Shown in pieces: positions 10,831 through 23,863 of a stretch of DNA of 64,000 bases. Source of the stretch: Lucinisca nassula (taxonomy: Eukaryota > Mollusca > Bivalvia > Lucinida > Lucinidae); assembly GCA_963580285.1 (NCBI GenBank), contig CAUZLF010000753.1, forward strand, positions 62,001 through 126,000, written 5' to 3'. The notes beneath the pieces are model-generated. The model searched no databases. It was not told where the DNA came from and saw only the letters and a program-made list of their open reading frames with translations. A program made the position numbers and the translations under genes. Each line of letters begins with the position of its first letter. Position 1 is the stretch's first letter.

Positions 10831-13800
10831 TAGTTGCTTTGTTCCGCCCGATCAATGCGGGGCTGTGCGGTTTTAAAGGTTTTGCGGCGCGGTTGACCTT
10901 TGAGTTAGGATGTCATTCCTTATCAACTGAAGACTGGATAAAACATTTCTATCTAACGCGGGCAACTCTTTATATAGTCAAAACAAATCGGGAACCGGGA
11001 ACTAGTTCCCGGTTCCCGGTTCCTTATTAAATCGGGAACCGGGAACCGGAAACTAGTTCCCGGTTCCCGATTTGCACAAAATCTATAAAAAGACAATAGC
11101 AGCTATTCAAAGGGCTGCAGCTAACTCAGTATAACCCTTAGCCGCGGTGTGGTCTAATGCAGTATGTGTCCACTGCCCATTCTCCGGGCCACTGCGGCAC
11201 GGATGATTATCACCTTAAGAGAGTCTCCGCTACTCCCGCCGCTTAACCGTAGCGTGGTCTATTGAAGTATGCGTCCACTGCCTTGTCGCCGGGCCACAGC
11301 GGGACGGGTGATCATCACCGATAGCGATTCTCCGCTACTCTCGCAGCCTATTCGCAGACTGGTCAAAAGGAGTACATGTCTATTGTCCTGTCGCCGGGCC
11401 ATTGCGGGGCGGATGATCATCCACTCTAGAGAGTCTCCGTTATTCCTGCCGTTTACCCGCGGTGTGGTCTAATGCAGTATGTGTCCACTATCCTGTCGCC
11501 GAGCTACCGCAGGACGGATGGCCATCACCTATAGAGAGTCTCCGTTACTCCCGCCGCTTAGCCGCGGTGTGGTGTAAAGCAGTATGGGTCCATTGCCCTT
11601 TCTCCGGGCTACTGCAGCGGATGGCCATCACCTATAGAGAATCTCCGTTACTCCCGCCGCTTAGCCGCGGGGTGGTCTAATGCAGTTTGTGTCCGCGGTC
11701 CTTTCGCCGGGCTACCGCCGGACGGATGGTCATCATCTATAGAGAGTCTCCGTTACTCCCGCCGCTTAGCCGCGATGTGGTGTAATGCAGTATGTGTCCA
11801 CTGCCCTTTATCCGGGCCACAGCGGCACGGATGGTCATCACCTATGGAGAATCTCCGTTTACTCCCGTTGCGGTGTGGTCTGTTGCAGTATGTGTCCACT
11901 GCCCTTTCTCCGGGCCACTGCGGCACGGACGGGCATCACCTCAAAACCGTCTCCGTTACTCCCGCCGCTCAGCCGCGGTGTAGTCTTATGCAGTGTATGT
12001 CCACTGCCTTTTCTCCGGGCCACTGCGGCACGGATGCTCCTCACTTATAGACAGTCTCCGTTACTCTCGCCGCTTAGCCGCGGTGTGGTCTAATGCAGTT
12101 TGTGTCCACTTGTCTTTCTCCGGGCCACTGCAGCACGGATGGTCATCACCTATAGAGAGTCTCCGTTACTCACGCTTCGGTGTCGTCTGTTGCAGTATGT
12201 GTCCACTGCCCTGTCGCCGTCCCACTGCGGCACGGATGATCATGACCGAAAACCCGTGCAGTATATATCCACTGTCTTGTCGCCGGGCCACAGCGGGACG
12301 GATGATCATCACCTATAGCGATTCTCAACTACTCCCGCAGCCTTTCCGCAGTTTGTTCTAAAGGAGAACTTGTCCATTGCCCTGTCGCCGGGCCACTGCG
12401 GGACGGATGGTCATCAACTCTTCCGCCGTTTAGCCGCGGTGTGGGTTAATGCAGTATGTGTCCACTGTCCTGTCGCCGCGCTACCGCGGGACGGATGGTC
12501 ATCACCTAAAGAGAACCTCAGATACTCCCGCCGCTCAGCCGCGCTTGTAGTCTAATGCAGCAATGTGTCCACTGCCTTTTCTCCAGGCCACTGCGGCACG
12601 GATGGATCTCACTTGTAGAGAGTCTCCGTTTCTCCCGCAGTTTTGCCGCGGTGTGGTCTAATGCACTGTGTGTCCACTGTCCTGTCGCAGTTACTTTTGC
12701 TGCGGTGTGGTTTGTTGCAGTATGCGTCCACTGCCCTGTCGCCGGCCCACTGCTACCACTGTCGCCTGCTACCGCGGGACGGATGGTCATCTCCTATAGA
12801 GAGTCTCCGTTACTCCCGCCGCTCAGCCGCAATGTGGTGAAATGCAGTATTTGTCCACTGCCCTTTCTCCGGGCCACTGCGGCACGGATGGTCATTACCT
12901 ATAGTGAGACAATGGTAGCTATTCAAAGGTCTGCAGCTAACTCAGTATAACCCTTAGGCGCGGTGTGGTCTAATGCAGTATGTGTCTACTGCCCTTTCCC
13001 CGGGCGACTGCTGCACGGATGTTCATCATATAGAGAATCTCCGTTACTCCCGCCGCTTAGCCGCGGTGTGGTCTAATGCAGTTTGTGTCCACTGCCCTTT
13101 CTCCGGGCCACTGCGGCACGGATGGTCATCACCTATAGTGAGTCTCCGTTACTCCCGAAAGATTTGCGGCGCGGGTGAACTGTGAGTAAGGATGTCATTC
13201 CTTATCAACTAATAACTTATTAAAACATTTCTATCTAACGCAGGCAACTCTTTACATAGTCAAATCAAATCGGGTATCGGGAACTTGGAACCGGCAACCG
13301 CGAACTTGTTCCTGGTTCCCGATTTGCACAAAACATTTGAAAGACAATAACAGTTATTCAATGGGCTGCAGTTAACTAAGGATAACCCTTAGACGCGCTG
13401 TGGTCTAATGCAGTATGTGTCCACTGCCCATTCTCCGGGCCACTGCGGCACGAATGATCATCACATGAAGAGAATCTCCGCTACTCCCGCCGCTTAGACG
13501 CAGCGTGGTCTATTGCAGTATGTGTCCGCTGTCTTGTCGCCGGGCCACATCGGGACGAATGATAATCACCTATAGCAATTTCTCGCTACTCCCGCAGCCT
13601 ATCCGCAGTTTGTTCTAAAGGAGAACTTGTCCATTGCCCTGTCGCCGTTCCACTGCGGGACGGATGGTCATCAACTCTAGAGAGTCTCCGTTACACCCGA
13701 CGTTTAGCCGCGGTGTGGTCTAATGCAGTATGTGTCCACTGTCAAGTCGCCGGGCTACCGCGGGACGGATGGTCATCACCTAAAGAAAGTCTACGATACT

Positions 13801-16800
13801 CCCGTCGCTCAGCCGCGGTGTAGTCTAATGCAGTATGTGTCCACTTCCTTTTCTCCAGGCCACTGCAGCATAGATGGTCCTCACTTGTATAGAGTCTCCG
13901 TTACTCCCGCAGTTTTGCCGCGGTGTGGTCTAATGCAGTGTGTGTCCACTGTCCTGTCGCCGTTACTCCCGCTGCGGTGTGGTCTGTTGCAGTATGCGTC
14001 CACTGCCCTGTCGCCGGCCCACTGCGGCACGGATGATCATGACCTATAACCCGCGCAAACTTGCGGTCTAGTTGCTTTGTTCCGCCCGCTCAATGCGGGC
14101 TGCGCGGGTTGGAAAAGATTTACAGCGCGGCTGAACTGTGAGTAAGGATGTCATTCCTTATCGACTGATAACTTAATGAAACATTTCTATCTAACGCAGG
14201 CAACTCTTTATATAGACAAATCAAATCGGGAACCGGGAACTAGTTCCCGGTTCCCGGTTTGCACAAAACCTATAAAAATAACAATGGTAGCTATTCAAAG
14301 GGCTGCAGCTAACTCAGTATAACCCTTAGCCGCGATGTGGTCTAATGCAGTATGTGTAGACTGCCCTTTCTCCCGGCCACTGCGGCACGGATGATCATTA
14401 CCTTAAGAGAGTCTCCGCTACTCCCGCCGCTTAGCCGCAGGGTGGTCTATTGCGGTATGTGTCCACTGTCTTGTCGCCGGGCCACAGCGGGACGGATGAT
14501 CATCACCTATAGAGAGTCTCCGTTACTCCCGCCGCTCAGCCGTGATGTGGTGTAATGCAGTATTTGTCCACTGCCCTTTCTCCGGGCCGGTGCGGCACGG
14601 ATGGTCATCACCTTTATAGAATCTCCGCTACTCCCGCCGCTTAGCCGCAGCGTGGTCTATTGTGGTATGTGTCCACTGTCTTGTCGCCGGTCCACAGCGG
14701 GACGGATGATCATCACCTATAGAGAGTCTCCGTTACTCCCGCCGCTCAGCCGCGATGTGGTGTAATGCAGTATGTGTCCACTGCCCTTTCTCCGGGCCAC
14801 TGCGGCACGGATGGTCATCACCTTCAGAGAATCTCCGTTACTCCCGCCGCTTAGCCGCGGTGTGGTCTAATTCAGTTTGTGTCCACTGCCCTTTCTCCGG
14901 GCCACTGCGGCACGGATGGTCATCACCTATAGTGAGTCTCCGTTACTCCCGCTGCGGTGTGGTCTGTCGCAGAGTGTGTCCACTGCCCTGTCGCCGGCCC
15001 AGTGTGGCACGGATGATCATGACCAATAACCCGCGCAAACTTGCGGTCTAGTCGCTTTCTTCCGCCCGGTCAATGCGGGGATGCGCGGGTTTCAAAAGAT
15101 TTGCGGCACGGATGAACTGTGTGTAAGCATGTCATTCCTTATCAACTGATAAAACATTTCTATCTAACGCAGGCAACTCTTTACATAGTTAAATCAAATC
15201 GGAAACCGGGAACTAGTTCTCGGTTCCCGATTTGCACAAAACCTATAACAAGACAATAGCAGCTATTCAAAGGGCTGCAGTTAACTAAGGATGACCCTTA
15301 GACGCGCTGTGGTCTAATGCAGTATGTGTCCACTGCCCATTCTCCGGGCCACTGCGACACGGATGGTCATCACCTATAGACAATCCCCGTTACTCCCGCC
15401 GCATAGCCGCGATGTGGTGTAATGCAGTTTGTGTCCCTTACCCTGGGCCACTGCGGCACGGATGGTCATCACCTATAGAGACTAATCGTTACTCCCGCTG
15501 CGATGTGGTCGGTTGCAGTATGTGTCCACTGCCCTGTCGCCGGCCCACTGCGGCACGGATGATCATGACCTATAACCCGCGCAAACTTGCGGTCTAGTTG
15601 CTTTGATGATCATTACCTTAAGACAGTCTCCTCTACTCCAGCCGCTTAGACTCAGTGTGGTCTATTGTGGTATGTGTCCACTGTCTTGTCGCCGGGCCAC
15701 AGCAGGAAGGATGATCATCACCTATATAGAGTCTCCGTTACTCCCGCCGCTCAGCCGCGATGTGGTGTAATGCAGTATTTGTCAACTGCCCTTTCTCCGG
15801 GCCACTGCGGCACGGATGGTCATCAGAGAATCTCCGTTACTCACGCCGCTAACCCGCGGTGTGGTCTAATGCAGTTTGTGTCCACTGCCCTTTCTCCGGG
15901 CCACTGCTGCATTTAACTAAGGTATCCCTTCGCCGTGATGTGGTGTATGCAGTATGTGTCCACTGCCCTTTCTCCGGGTCACTGCGGCACGGATGGTCAT
16001 CACCTATAGACAATCTCCGTTACTCCCGCCGCATAGCCGCGATGTGGTGTAATGCAGTTTGTGTCCCTTACCCTGGGCCACTGCGGCACGGATGGTCATC
16101 ACCTATAGAGACTCATTGTTACTCCCGCTGCGATGTGGTCTGTTGCAGTATGTGTCCACTGCCCTGTCGCCGGCCCACTGCGGCACGGATGATCATGACC
16201 TATAACCCGCGCAAACTTGCGGTCTAGTTGCTTTGTTCCGCCCGCTCAATGCGGGGCTGCGCGGGTTTTAAAAGATTTAGAGCGCGGGTGAACTTTCAGT
16301 AAGGAAGTCATTCCTTATCAACTGATAACTGAATAAAATATTTCTATCTAACACAGGCAACTCTTTACATAGTCAAATCAAATCGGAAACCGGGACATAA
16401 TTCCCGGTTCCTGGTTCCTTATTAAATCGGGAGCCGGGAACCAGGAACGGTTCCCGATTTGCACAAACCCTATAAAAAGACAATGGCAGCTATTCGAAGG
16501 GCTGCAGCTAACTCAGTATCCCTTAGCCGCGGTGTGGTCTAATGCAGTATGTGTCCAATACCCTTTCTCCGGGCCACTGTGGCACGGATGATCATCACCT
16601 TAAGAGAGTCTCCGCTACTACCGCTGCTTAGCTGCAGCGTGGTCTATTGTAGTATGTGTCCACTGTCATGTCACCGGGCCACAGCGGGGCGGATGATCAT
16701 CACCTAAAGCGATTCTCCGCTACTCCCGCAGCCTATCCGCAGATTGGTCTTAATGAGCACATGTCCATTGCCCTGTCGCCGGGCCACTGCGGGACGGATG

Positions 16801-17635
16801 ATCATGACCTATAACCCGCGCAAACTTGCGGTCTAGTTGCTTTGATCCGCCCGCTCAATGCGGGCTGCGCGGGTTATAAAAGATTTACAGCGCGGGTGAA
16901 CTGTGAGTAAGGATGTCATTCCTTATCAACTGATAACTTAATGAAACATTTCTATCTAACGCAGGCAACTCTTTATATAGTCAAATCAAATCGGGAACCG
17001 GGAACTAGTTCCCAGTTCCCGGTTCCTTATTAAATCGGGTACCGGGAACCGGGAACTAGTTCCCGGTTCCCGATTTGCACAAAACCTATAAAAAACAATG
17101 GTAGCTATTTAAAGGGCTGCAGCTAACTCAGTATAACCCTTAGCCGCGATGTGGTCTAATGCAGTATGTTTAGACTGCCCTTTCTCCCGGCCACTGCGGC
17201 ACGGATGATCATTACCTTAAGAGAGTTTCCGCTACTCCCGCCGCTTAGCCGCAGCGTGGTCTATTGTGGTATGTGTCCACTGTCTTGTCGCCGGGCCACA
17301 GCGGGACGGATGATCATCACCTATAGAGAGTCTCCGTTACTCCCGCCGCTCAGCCGCGATGTGGTGTAATGCAGTATTTGTCCACTGCCCTTTCTCCGGG
17401 CCACTGCGGCACGGATGGTCATCACCTTTAGAGAATCTCCGTTACTCCCGCCGCTTAGCCGCGGTGTGGTCTAATTCAGTTTGTGTCCACTGCCCTTTCT
17501 CCGGGCCACTGCGGCACGGATGGTCATCACATATAGTGAGTCTCCGTTACTCCTGCTGTGGTGTGGTCTGTTGCAGAATGTGTCCACTGCCCTGTCGCCG
17601 GCCCACTGTGGCACGGATGATCATGACCAATAACC

Positions 17636-17940
17636 CGCGCAAACTTGCGGTCTAGTTGCTTTCTTCCGCCCGGTCAATGCGGGGATGCGCGGGTTCCAAA
17701 CGATTTGCGGCGCGGGTGAACTGTGTATAAGGATGTCATTCCTTATCAACTGATAACTTAATAAAATATTTCTATCTAACGCAGGCAACTCTTTACATAG
17801 TCAAATCAAATCGGGAACCGGGAACTAATAAGGGAACCGGGAACCAGGAACTAGTTCCCGGTTCCCGATTTGCACAAAACCTATAAAAAGACAATAGCAG
17901 CTATTCAAAGGGCTGCAGTTAACTAAGGATACTCTTAGAC
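17636..17940. other. Representative satellite spacer: inverted repeats followed by a TATA-like box
   Basis: The spacer begins with a GC-rich inverted repeat closing CCCGCGCA with TGCGCGGG about 60 bases on. It then has an 'aaggatgtcattcctt' near-palindrome, then GGGAACC/GGTTCCC palindromes (17813-17871), then 'cctataaaaag' (17879-17889), then a small GCAGC/GCTGC hairpin before the next monomer. The same order is kept in most spacers from 8.3 to 28.5 kb. A TATA-like promoter function is inference. Confidence 0.5.
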
Positions 17941-18423
17941 GCGGTGTTGTCTAATGCAGTATGTGTCCACTGCCCATTCTCCGGGCCACTGTGGCACGGA
18001 TGATCATTACCTTAAGAGAGTCTCCTCTACTTCCGCCTCTTAGACGCAGCGTGGTCTATTGTAGTATGTGTCCACTGTCTTGTCGCCGGGCCACAGCAGG
18101 AAGGATGATCATCACCTATATAGAGTGTCCGTTACTCCCGCCGCTCAGCCGCGATGTGGTGTAATGCAGTATTTGTCCACTGCCCTTTCTCCGGGCCACT
18201 GCGGCACGGATGGTCATCACCTATAGAGAATCTCCGTTACTCACGCCGCTAACCCGCGGTGTGGTCTAATGCAGTTTGTGTCCACTGCCCTTTCTCCGGG
18301 CCACTGCTACATTTAACTAAGGTATCCCTTCGCCGTGATGTGGTGTATGCAGTATGTGTCCACTGCCCTTTCTCCGGGTCACTGCGGCACGGATGGTCAT
18401 CACCTATAGACAATCTCCGTTAC

Positions 18424-18635
18424 TTTTTCTCATCATCTTTGGAAAATGTGATGTATGTTTATTTGTTATATCACTCCATATGAAGTATTCAAAATGTCTC
18501 TGTATTTGCCACTATCATGTGCATGTATCTATTACTGTAATACTGTTTTGTAGGGGAGGGCCGTAAATAATGTTGGCAGAACTTGTGGCCCGACCCTGTT
18601 GCTTGATTTATGATGCAATAAAATATGTTTATACT
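18424..18635 (+). mobile_element. 5'-truncated retroelement tail inserted in the satellite
   Basis: A 212-bp non-satellite sequence is flanked by the 12-bp direct repeat aatctccgttac (18412-18423 and 18636-18647). The uninterrupted satellite (for example 16010-16030) has this 12-mer once, so it is a target-site duplication. The insert ends with a 'gatgcaataaaatatg' tail and its core ('gtaggggagggccgtaa') is related to 48361-48452 on the other strand. It looks like a LINE 3' end or a LINE-dependent SINE. Confidence 0.8.
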
Positions 18636-19778
18636 AATCTCCGTTACACCCGCCGCATAGCCGCGATGTGGTGTTATGCAGTTTGTGTCCCTTACCCTGG
18701 GCCACTGCGGCACGGATGGTCATCACCTATAGAGACTCATCGTTACTCCCGCTGCGATGTGGTCGGTTGCAGTATGTGTCCACTGCCCTGTCGCCGGCCC
18801 ACTGCGGCACGGATGATCATGAACTATTACCCGCGCAAACTTGCGGTCTAGTTGCTTTGTTCCGCCCGCTCAATGCGGGGCTGCGCGGGTTTTAAAAGAT
18901 TTAGAGCGCGGGTGAACTTTCAGTAAGGGAGTCATTCCTTATCAACTGATAACTGAATAAAATATTTCTATCTAACACAGGCAACTCTTTACATAGTCAA
19001 ATCAAATCGGAAACCGGGAACTGATTCCCGGTTCCTGGTTCCTTATTCAATCGGGAGCCGGGAATTGGGACCTAGTTCCCGGTTCCCGATTTGCACAAAC
19101 CCTATAAAAAGACAATGGCAGCTATTCGAAGGGCTGCAGCTAACTCAGTATCCCTTAGCCGCGGTGTGGTCTAATGTAGTATGTGTCCAATACCCTTTCT
19201 CCGGGCCACTGTGGCACGGATGATCATCACCTTAAGAGAGTCTCCGCTACTCCCGCTGCTTAGCTGCAGCGTGGTCTATTGTAGTATGTGTCCACTGTCA
19301 TGTCACCGGCCACAGCGGGACGGATGATCATCACCTATAGCGATTCTCCGCTACTCCCGCAGCCTATCCGCAGATTGGTCTTAATAACCACATGTCCATT
19401 GCCCTGTCGCCGGTCCACTGTGGGACGGATGATCATGACCTATAACCCGCGCAAACTTGCGGTCTAGTTGCTTTGTTCCGCCCGCTCAATGCGGGCTGCG
19501 CGGGTTTTGAAAGATTTACAGCGCGGGTGAACTGTGAGTAAGGATGTCATTCCTTATCGACTGATAACTTAATGAAACATTTCTATCTAACGCAGGCAAC
19601 TCTTTATATAGTCAAATCAAATCGGGAACCGGAAACTAGTTCCCGGTTCCCGGTTCCTTATTAAATCGGGAACCGGGGAACCGGGAAGTTCCCGGTTTCC
19701 GATTTGCACAAAACATATAAAAAACAATGGTAGCTATTCAAAGGGCTGCAGCTAACTCAGTATTACCCTTAGCCGCGA

Positions 19779-20018
19779 ACGGGCCTCCGTGGCCTAGTGG
19801 ATAAGAGCGCTGACTCTTAGTCATTAGGTCTCTCACCGCCGTAGGTTCGAGCCTCGCTCGGGCCACGTGTGAGACGCCAAGTTCTGCAACGGAAGGTCAG
19901 GTGGTTTTTCTCCGGGTACTCCGGTTTTCGCCCACCTCTGATTAACGATCGGCTCGATATGAGTGAAATAATCTTGAAAGGGCCGTAAAACCCAAACCAA
20001 AAAAAAAACAAAAAAAAA
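19779..20018 (+). mobile_element. tRNA-derived SINE family B, full-length, in satellite
   Basis: The 240-bp insert has a tRNA-like head with an A-box-like 'tggcctagtggataagag' and a B-box-like 'ggttcgagcctc', a tRNA-unrelated body, and an A-rich tail (about 19998-20018). It is flanked by a perfect 14-bp target-site duplication, acccttagccgcga, at 19765-19778 and 20019-20032. Related copies lie at 1892-2085 (minus) and 57628-57780 (plus). The TSD and A-tail are intact, so it is a young insertion. Confidence 0.92.
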
Positions 20019-23000
20019 ACCCTTAGCCGCGATGTGGTCTAATGCAGTATGTGTAGACTGCACTTTCTCCCGGCCACTGCGGCACGGATGATCATTACCT
20101 TAAGAGAGTCTCCGCTACTCCCGCCGCTTAGCCGCAGCGTGGTCTATTGTGGTATGTGTCCACTGTCTTGTCGCCGGGCCACAGCGGGACGGATGATCAT
20201 CACCTATAGAGAGTCTCCGTTACTCCCGCCGCTCAGCCGCGATGTGGTGTAATGCAGTATTTGTCCACTGCCCTTTCTCCGGGCCACTGCGGCACGGATG
20301 GTCATCACCTTTAGAGAATCTCCGTTACTCCCGCCGCTTAGCCGCGGTGTGGTCTAATTCAGTTTGTGTCCACTGCCCTTTCTCCGGGCAACTGTGGCAC
20401 GGATGATCATGACCAATAACCTGCGCAAACTTGCGGTCTAGTTGCTTTCTACCGCCCGGTCAATGCGGGGATGCGCGGGTTTCAAAAGATTTGCGGCGCG
20501 GTCGAACTGTGTGTAAGGATGTCATTCCTTATGAACTGATAACTTAATAAAACATTTCTATCTAACGCAGGCAACTCTTTACATAGTCAAATCAAATCGG
20601 GAACCGGGAACTAGTTCCCGGTTCCCGGTTCCTTAATAAATCGGGAACCGACATATAAAAACATATAAAAAACAATGATAGCTATTCAAAAGGCTGCAGC
20701 TAACTCAGTATAACCCTTAGCCGCGATGTGGTCTAATGCAGTATGTGTAGACTGCCCTTTCTCCCGGCCACTGCGGCACGGATGATCATTACCTTAAGAG
20801 AGTCTCCGCTACTCCCGCCGCTTAGCCGCAGCGTGGTCTATTGTGGTATGTGTCCACTGCCATATCGCCGGGCCACAGCGGGACGGATGATCATCACCTA
20901 TAGAGAGTCTCCGTTACTCCCGCCGCTCAGCCGCGATGTGGTGTAATGCAGTATTTGTCCACTGCCCTTTCTCCGGGCCACTGCGGCACGGATGGTCATC
21001 ACCTTTAGAGAATCTCCGTTACTCCCGCCGCTTAGCCGCGGTGTGGTCTAATTCAGTTTGTGTCCACTGCCCTTTCTCCGGGCCACTGCGGCACGGATGG
21101 TCATCACCTATAGTGAGTCTCCGTTACTCCCGCTGCTGTGTGGTTTGTTTCAGAATGTGTCCACTGCCCTGTCGCCGGCCCACTGTGGCACGGATGATCA
21201 TGACCAATAACCCGCGCAAACTTGCGGTCTAGTTGCTTTCTTCCGCCCGGTCAATGCGGGGATGCGCGGGTTTCAAAAGATTTGCGGCGCGGGTGAACTG
21301 TGTGTAAGGATGTCATTCCTTATCAACTGATAACTTAATAAAACATTTCTATCTAACGCAGGCAACTCTTTACATAGTCAAATCAAATCGGGAACCGGGA
21401 ACTAGATAAATCGGGAACCGGGAACCGGGAACTAGCTCCCGGTTCCCGATTTGCACAAAACATATAAAAAAAAAACAATGGTAGCTATTCAAAGGGCTGC
21501 AGCTAACCCAGTATAACCCTTAGCCGCGATGTGGTCTAATGCAGTATGTGTAGACTGCCCTTTCTCCCGGCCACTGCGGCACGGATGATCATTACCTTAA
21601 GAGAGTCTCCGCTACTCCCGCCGCTTAGCCGAAGCGTGGTCTATTGTGGTATGTGTCCACTGCCATGTCGCCGGGCCACAGCGGGACGGATGATCATCAC
21701 CTATAGAGAGTCTCCGTTACTCCCGCCGCTCAGCCGCGATGTGGTGTAATGCAGTATTTGTCCACTGCCCTTTCTCCGGGCCACTGCGGCACGGATGGTC
21801 ATCACATTTAGAGAATCTCCGTTACTCCCGCCGCTTAGCCGCGGTGTGGTCTAATTCAGTTTGTGTCCACTGCCCTTTCTCCGGGCCACTGCGGCACGGA
21901 TGGTCATCACCTATAGTGAGTCTCCGTTACTCCCGCTGCTGTGTGGTCTGTTTCAGAATGTGTCCACTGCCCTGTCGCCGGCCCACTGTGGCACGGATGA
22001 TCATGACCAATAACCCGCGCAAACTTGCGGTCTAGTTGCTTTCTTCCGCCCGGTCAATGCGGGAATGCGCGGGTTTCAAAAGATTTGCGGCGCGGGTGAA
22101 CTGTGTGTAAGGATGTCATTCCTTATCAAGTGATAACTTAATAAAACATTTCTATCTAACGCAGGCAACTCTTTACATAGTCAAATCAAATCGGGAACCG
22201 GGAACTAGTTCCCGGTTCCCGATTTGCACAAAAAATATAAAAAACAATGGTAGCTATTCAAAGGGCTGCAGCTAACTCATTATAACCCTTAGCCGCGATG
22301 TGGTCTAATGCAGTATGTGTAGACTGCCCTTTCTCCCGGCCACTGCGGCACGGATGATCATTACCTTAAGAGAGTCTCCGCTACTCCCGCCGCTTAGCCG
22401 CAGCGTGGTCTATTGTGGTATGTGTCCACTGTCTTGTCGCCGGGCCACAGCGGGACGGATGATCATCACCTATAGAGAGTCTCCGTTATTTCGCCGCTCA
22501 GCCGCGATGTGGTGTAATGCAGTTTTTGTCCACTGCCCTCTCTCCGGGCCACTGCGGCACGGATGGTCATCACCTTTAGAGAATCTCCGTTACTCCCGCC
22601 GCTTAGCCGCGGTGTGGTCTAATTCAGTTTGTGTCCACTGCCCTTTCTCCGGGCCACTGCGGCACGGATGGTCATCACCTATAGTGAGTCTCCGTTACTC
22701 CCGCTGCTGTGTGGTCTGTTTCAGAATGTGTCCACTGCCCTGTCGCCGGCCCACTGTGGCACGGATGATCATGACCAATAACCCGCGCAAACTTGCGGTC
22801 TAGTTGCTTTCTTCCGCCCGGCCAATGCGGGGATGCGCGGGTTTCAAAAGATTTGCGGCGCGGGTGAACTGTGTGTAAGGATGTCATTCCTTATCAACTG
22901 ATAACTGAATAAAACATTTTTATCTAACGCAGGCAACTCTTTACATAGTCAAATCAAATCGGGAACCGGGAACTAGTTCCCGGTTCCCGGTTCCTTATTA

Positions 23001-23601
23001 AATCGGGAACCGGGAACCTGGAACAAGTTCCCGGTTCCCGATTTGCACAAAACATGTAAAAAAGAATGGTAGCTATTCAAAGGGCTGCAGCTAACTCAGT
23101 ATAACCCTTAGCCGCGATGTGGTCTAATGCAGTATGTGTAGACTGCCCTTTCTCCCGGCCACTGCGGCACGGATGATCATTACCTTAAGAGAGTCTCCGC
23201 TACTACCGCCGATTAGCCGCAGCGTGGTCTATTGTGGTATGTGTCCACTGTCTTGTCGCCGGGCCACAGCGGGATGGATGATCATCACCTATAGAGAGTC
23301 TCCGTTACTCCCGCCGCTCAGCCGCGATGTGGTGTAATGCAGTATTTGTCCACTGCCCTCTCTCCGGGCCACTGCGGCACGGATGGTCATCACCTTTAGA
23401 GAATCTCCGTTACTCCCGCCGCTTAGCCGCGGTGTGGTCTAATTCAGTTTGTGTCCACTGCCCTTTCTCCGGGCCACTGCGGCACGGATGGTCATCACCT
23501 ATAGTGAGTCTCCGTTACTCCCGCTGCTGTGTGGTCTGTTTCAGAATGTGTCCACTGCCCTGTCGCCGGCCCACTGTGGCACGGATGATCATGACCAATA
23601 A

Positions 23602-23661
23602 CCCGCGCAAACTTGCGGTCTAGTTGCTTTCTTCCGCCCGGCCAATGCGGGGATGCGCGGG
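23602..23661. other. Three-way-junction-like inverted repeat in the spacer (representative copy)
   Basis: CCCGCGCA (23602-23609) can pair with TGCGCGGG (23654-23661). Inside, GCGG can pair with CCGC, and in many copies CCGC-TCAAT-GCGG forms a second hairpin. The outer stem is kept in nearly all spacers, with one GC-to-GT wobble change at about 28228-28290. Structure is inferred by eye. Confidence 0.5.
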
Positions 23662-23780
23662 TTTCAAAAGATTTGCGGCGCGGGTGAACTGTGTGTAAGG
23701 ATGTCATTCCTTATCAACTGATAACTGAATAAAACATTTTTATCTAACGCAGGCAACTCTTTACATAGTCAAATCAAATC

Positions 23781-23863
23781 GGGAACCGGGAACTAGTTCC
23801 CGGTTCCCGGTTCCTTATTAAATCGGGAACCGGGAACCGGTAACTAGTTCCCGGTTCCCGATT
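23781..23863. repeat. Variable GGGAACC/GGTTCCC palindromes (representative copy)
   Basis: Two perfect or near-perfect palindromes centred on ACTAGT (23781-23808 and about 23821-23863) are built from GGGAACC and its complement. Across spacers the number of GGGAACC modules varies from one to several and one of the two palindromes may be lost (for example 22195-22231), showing expansion and contraction. Confidence 0.8.
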
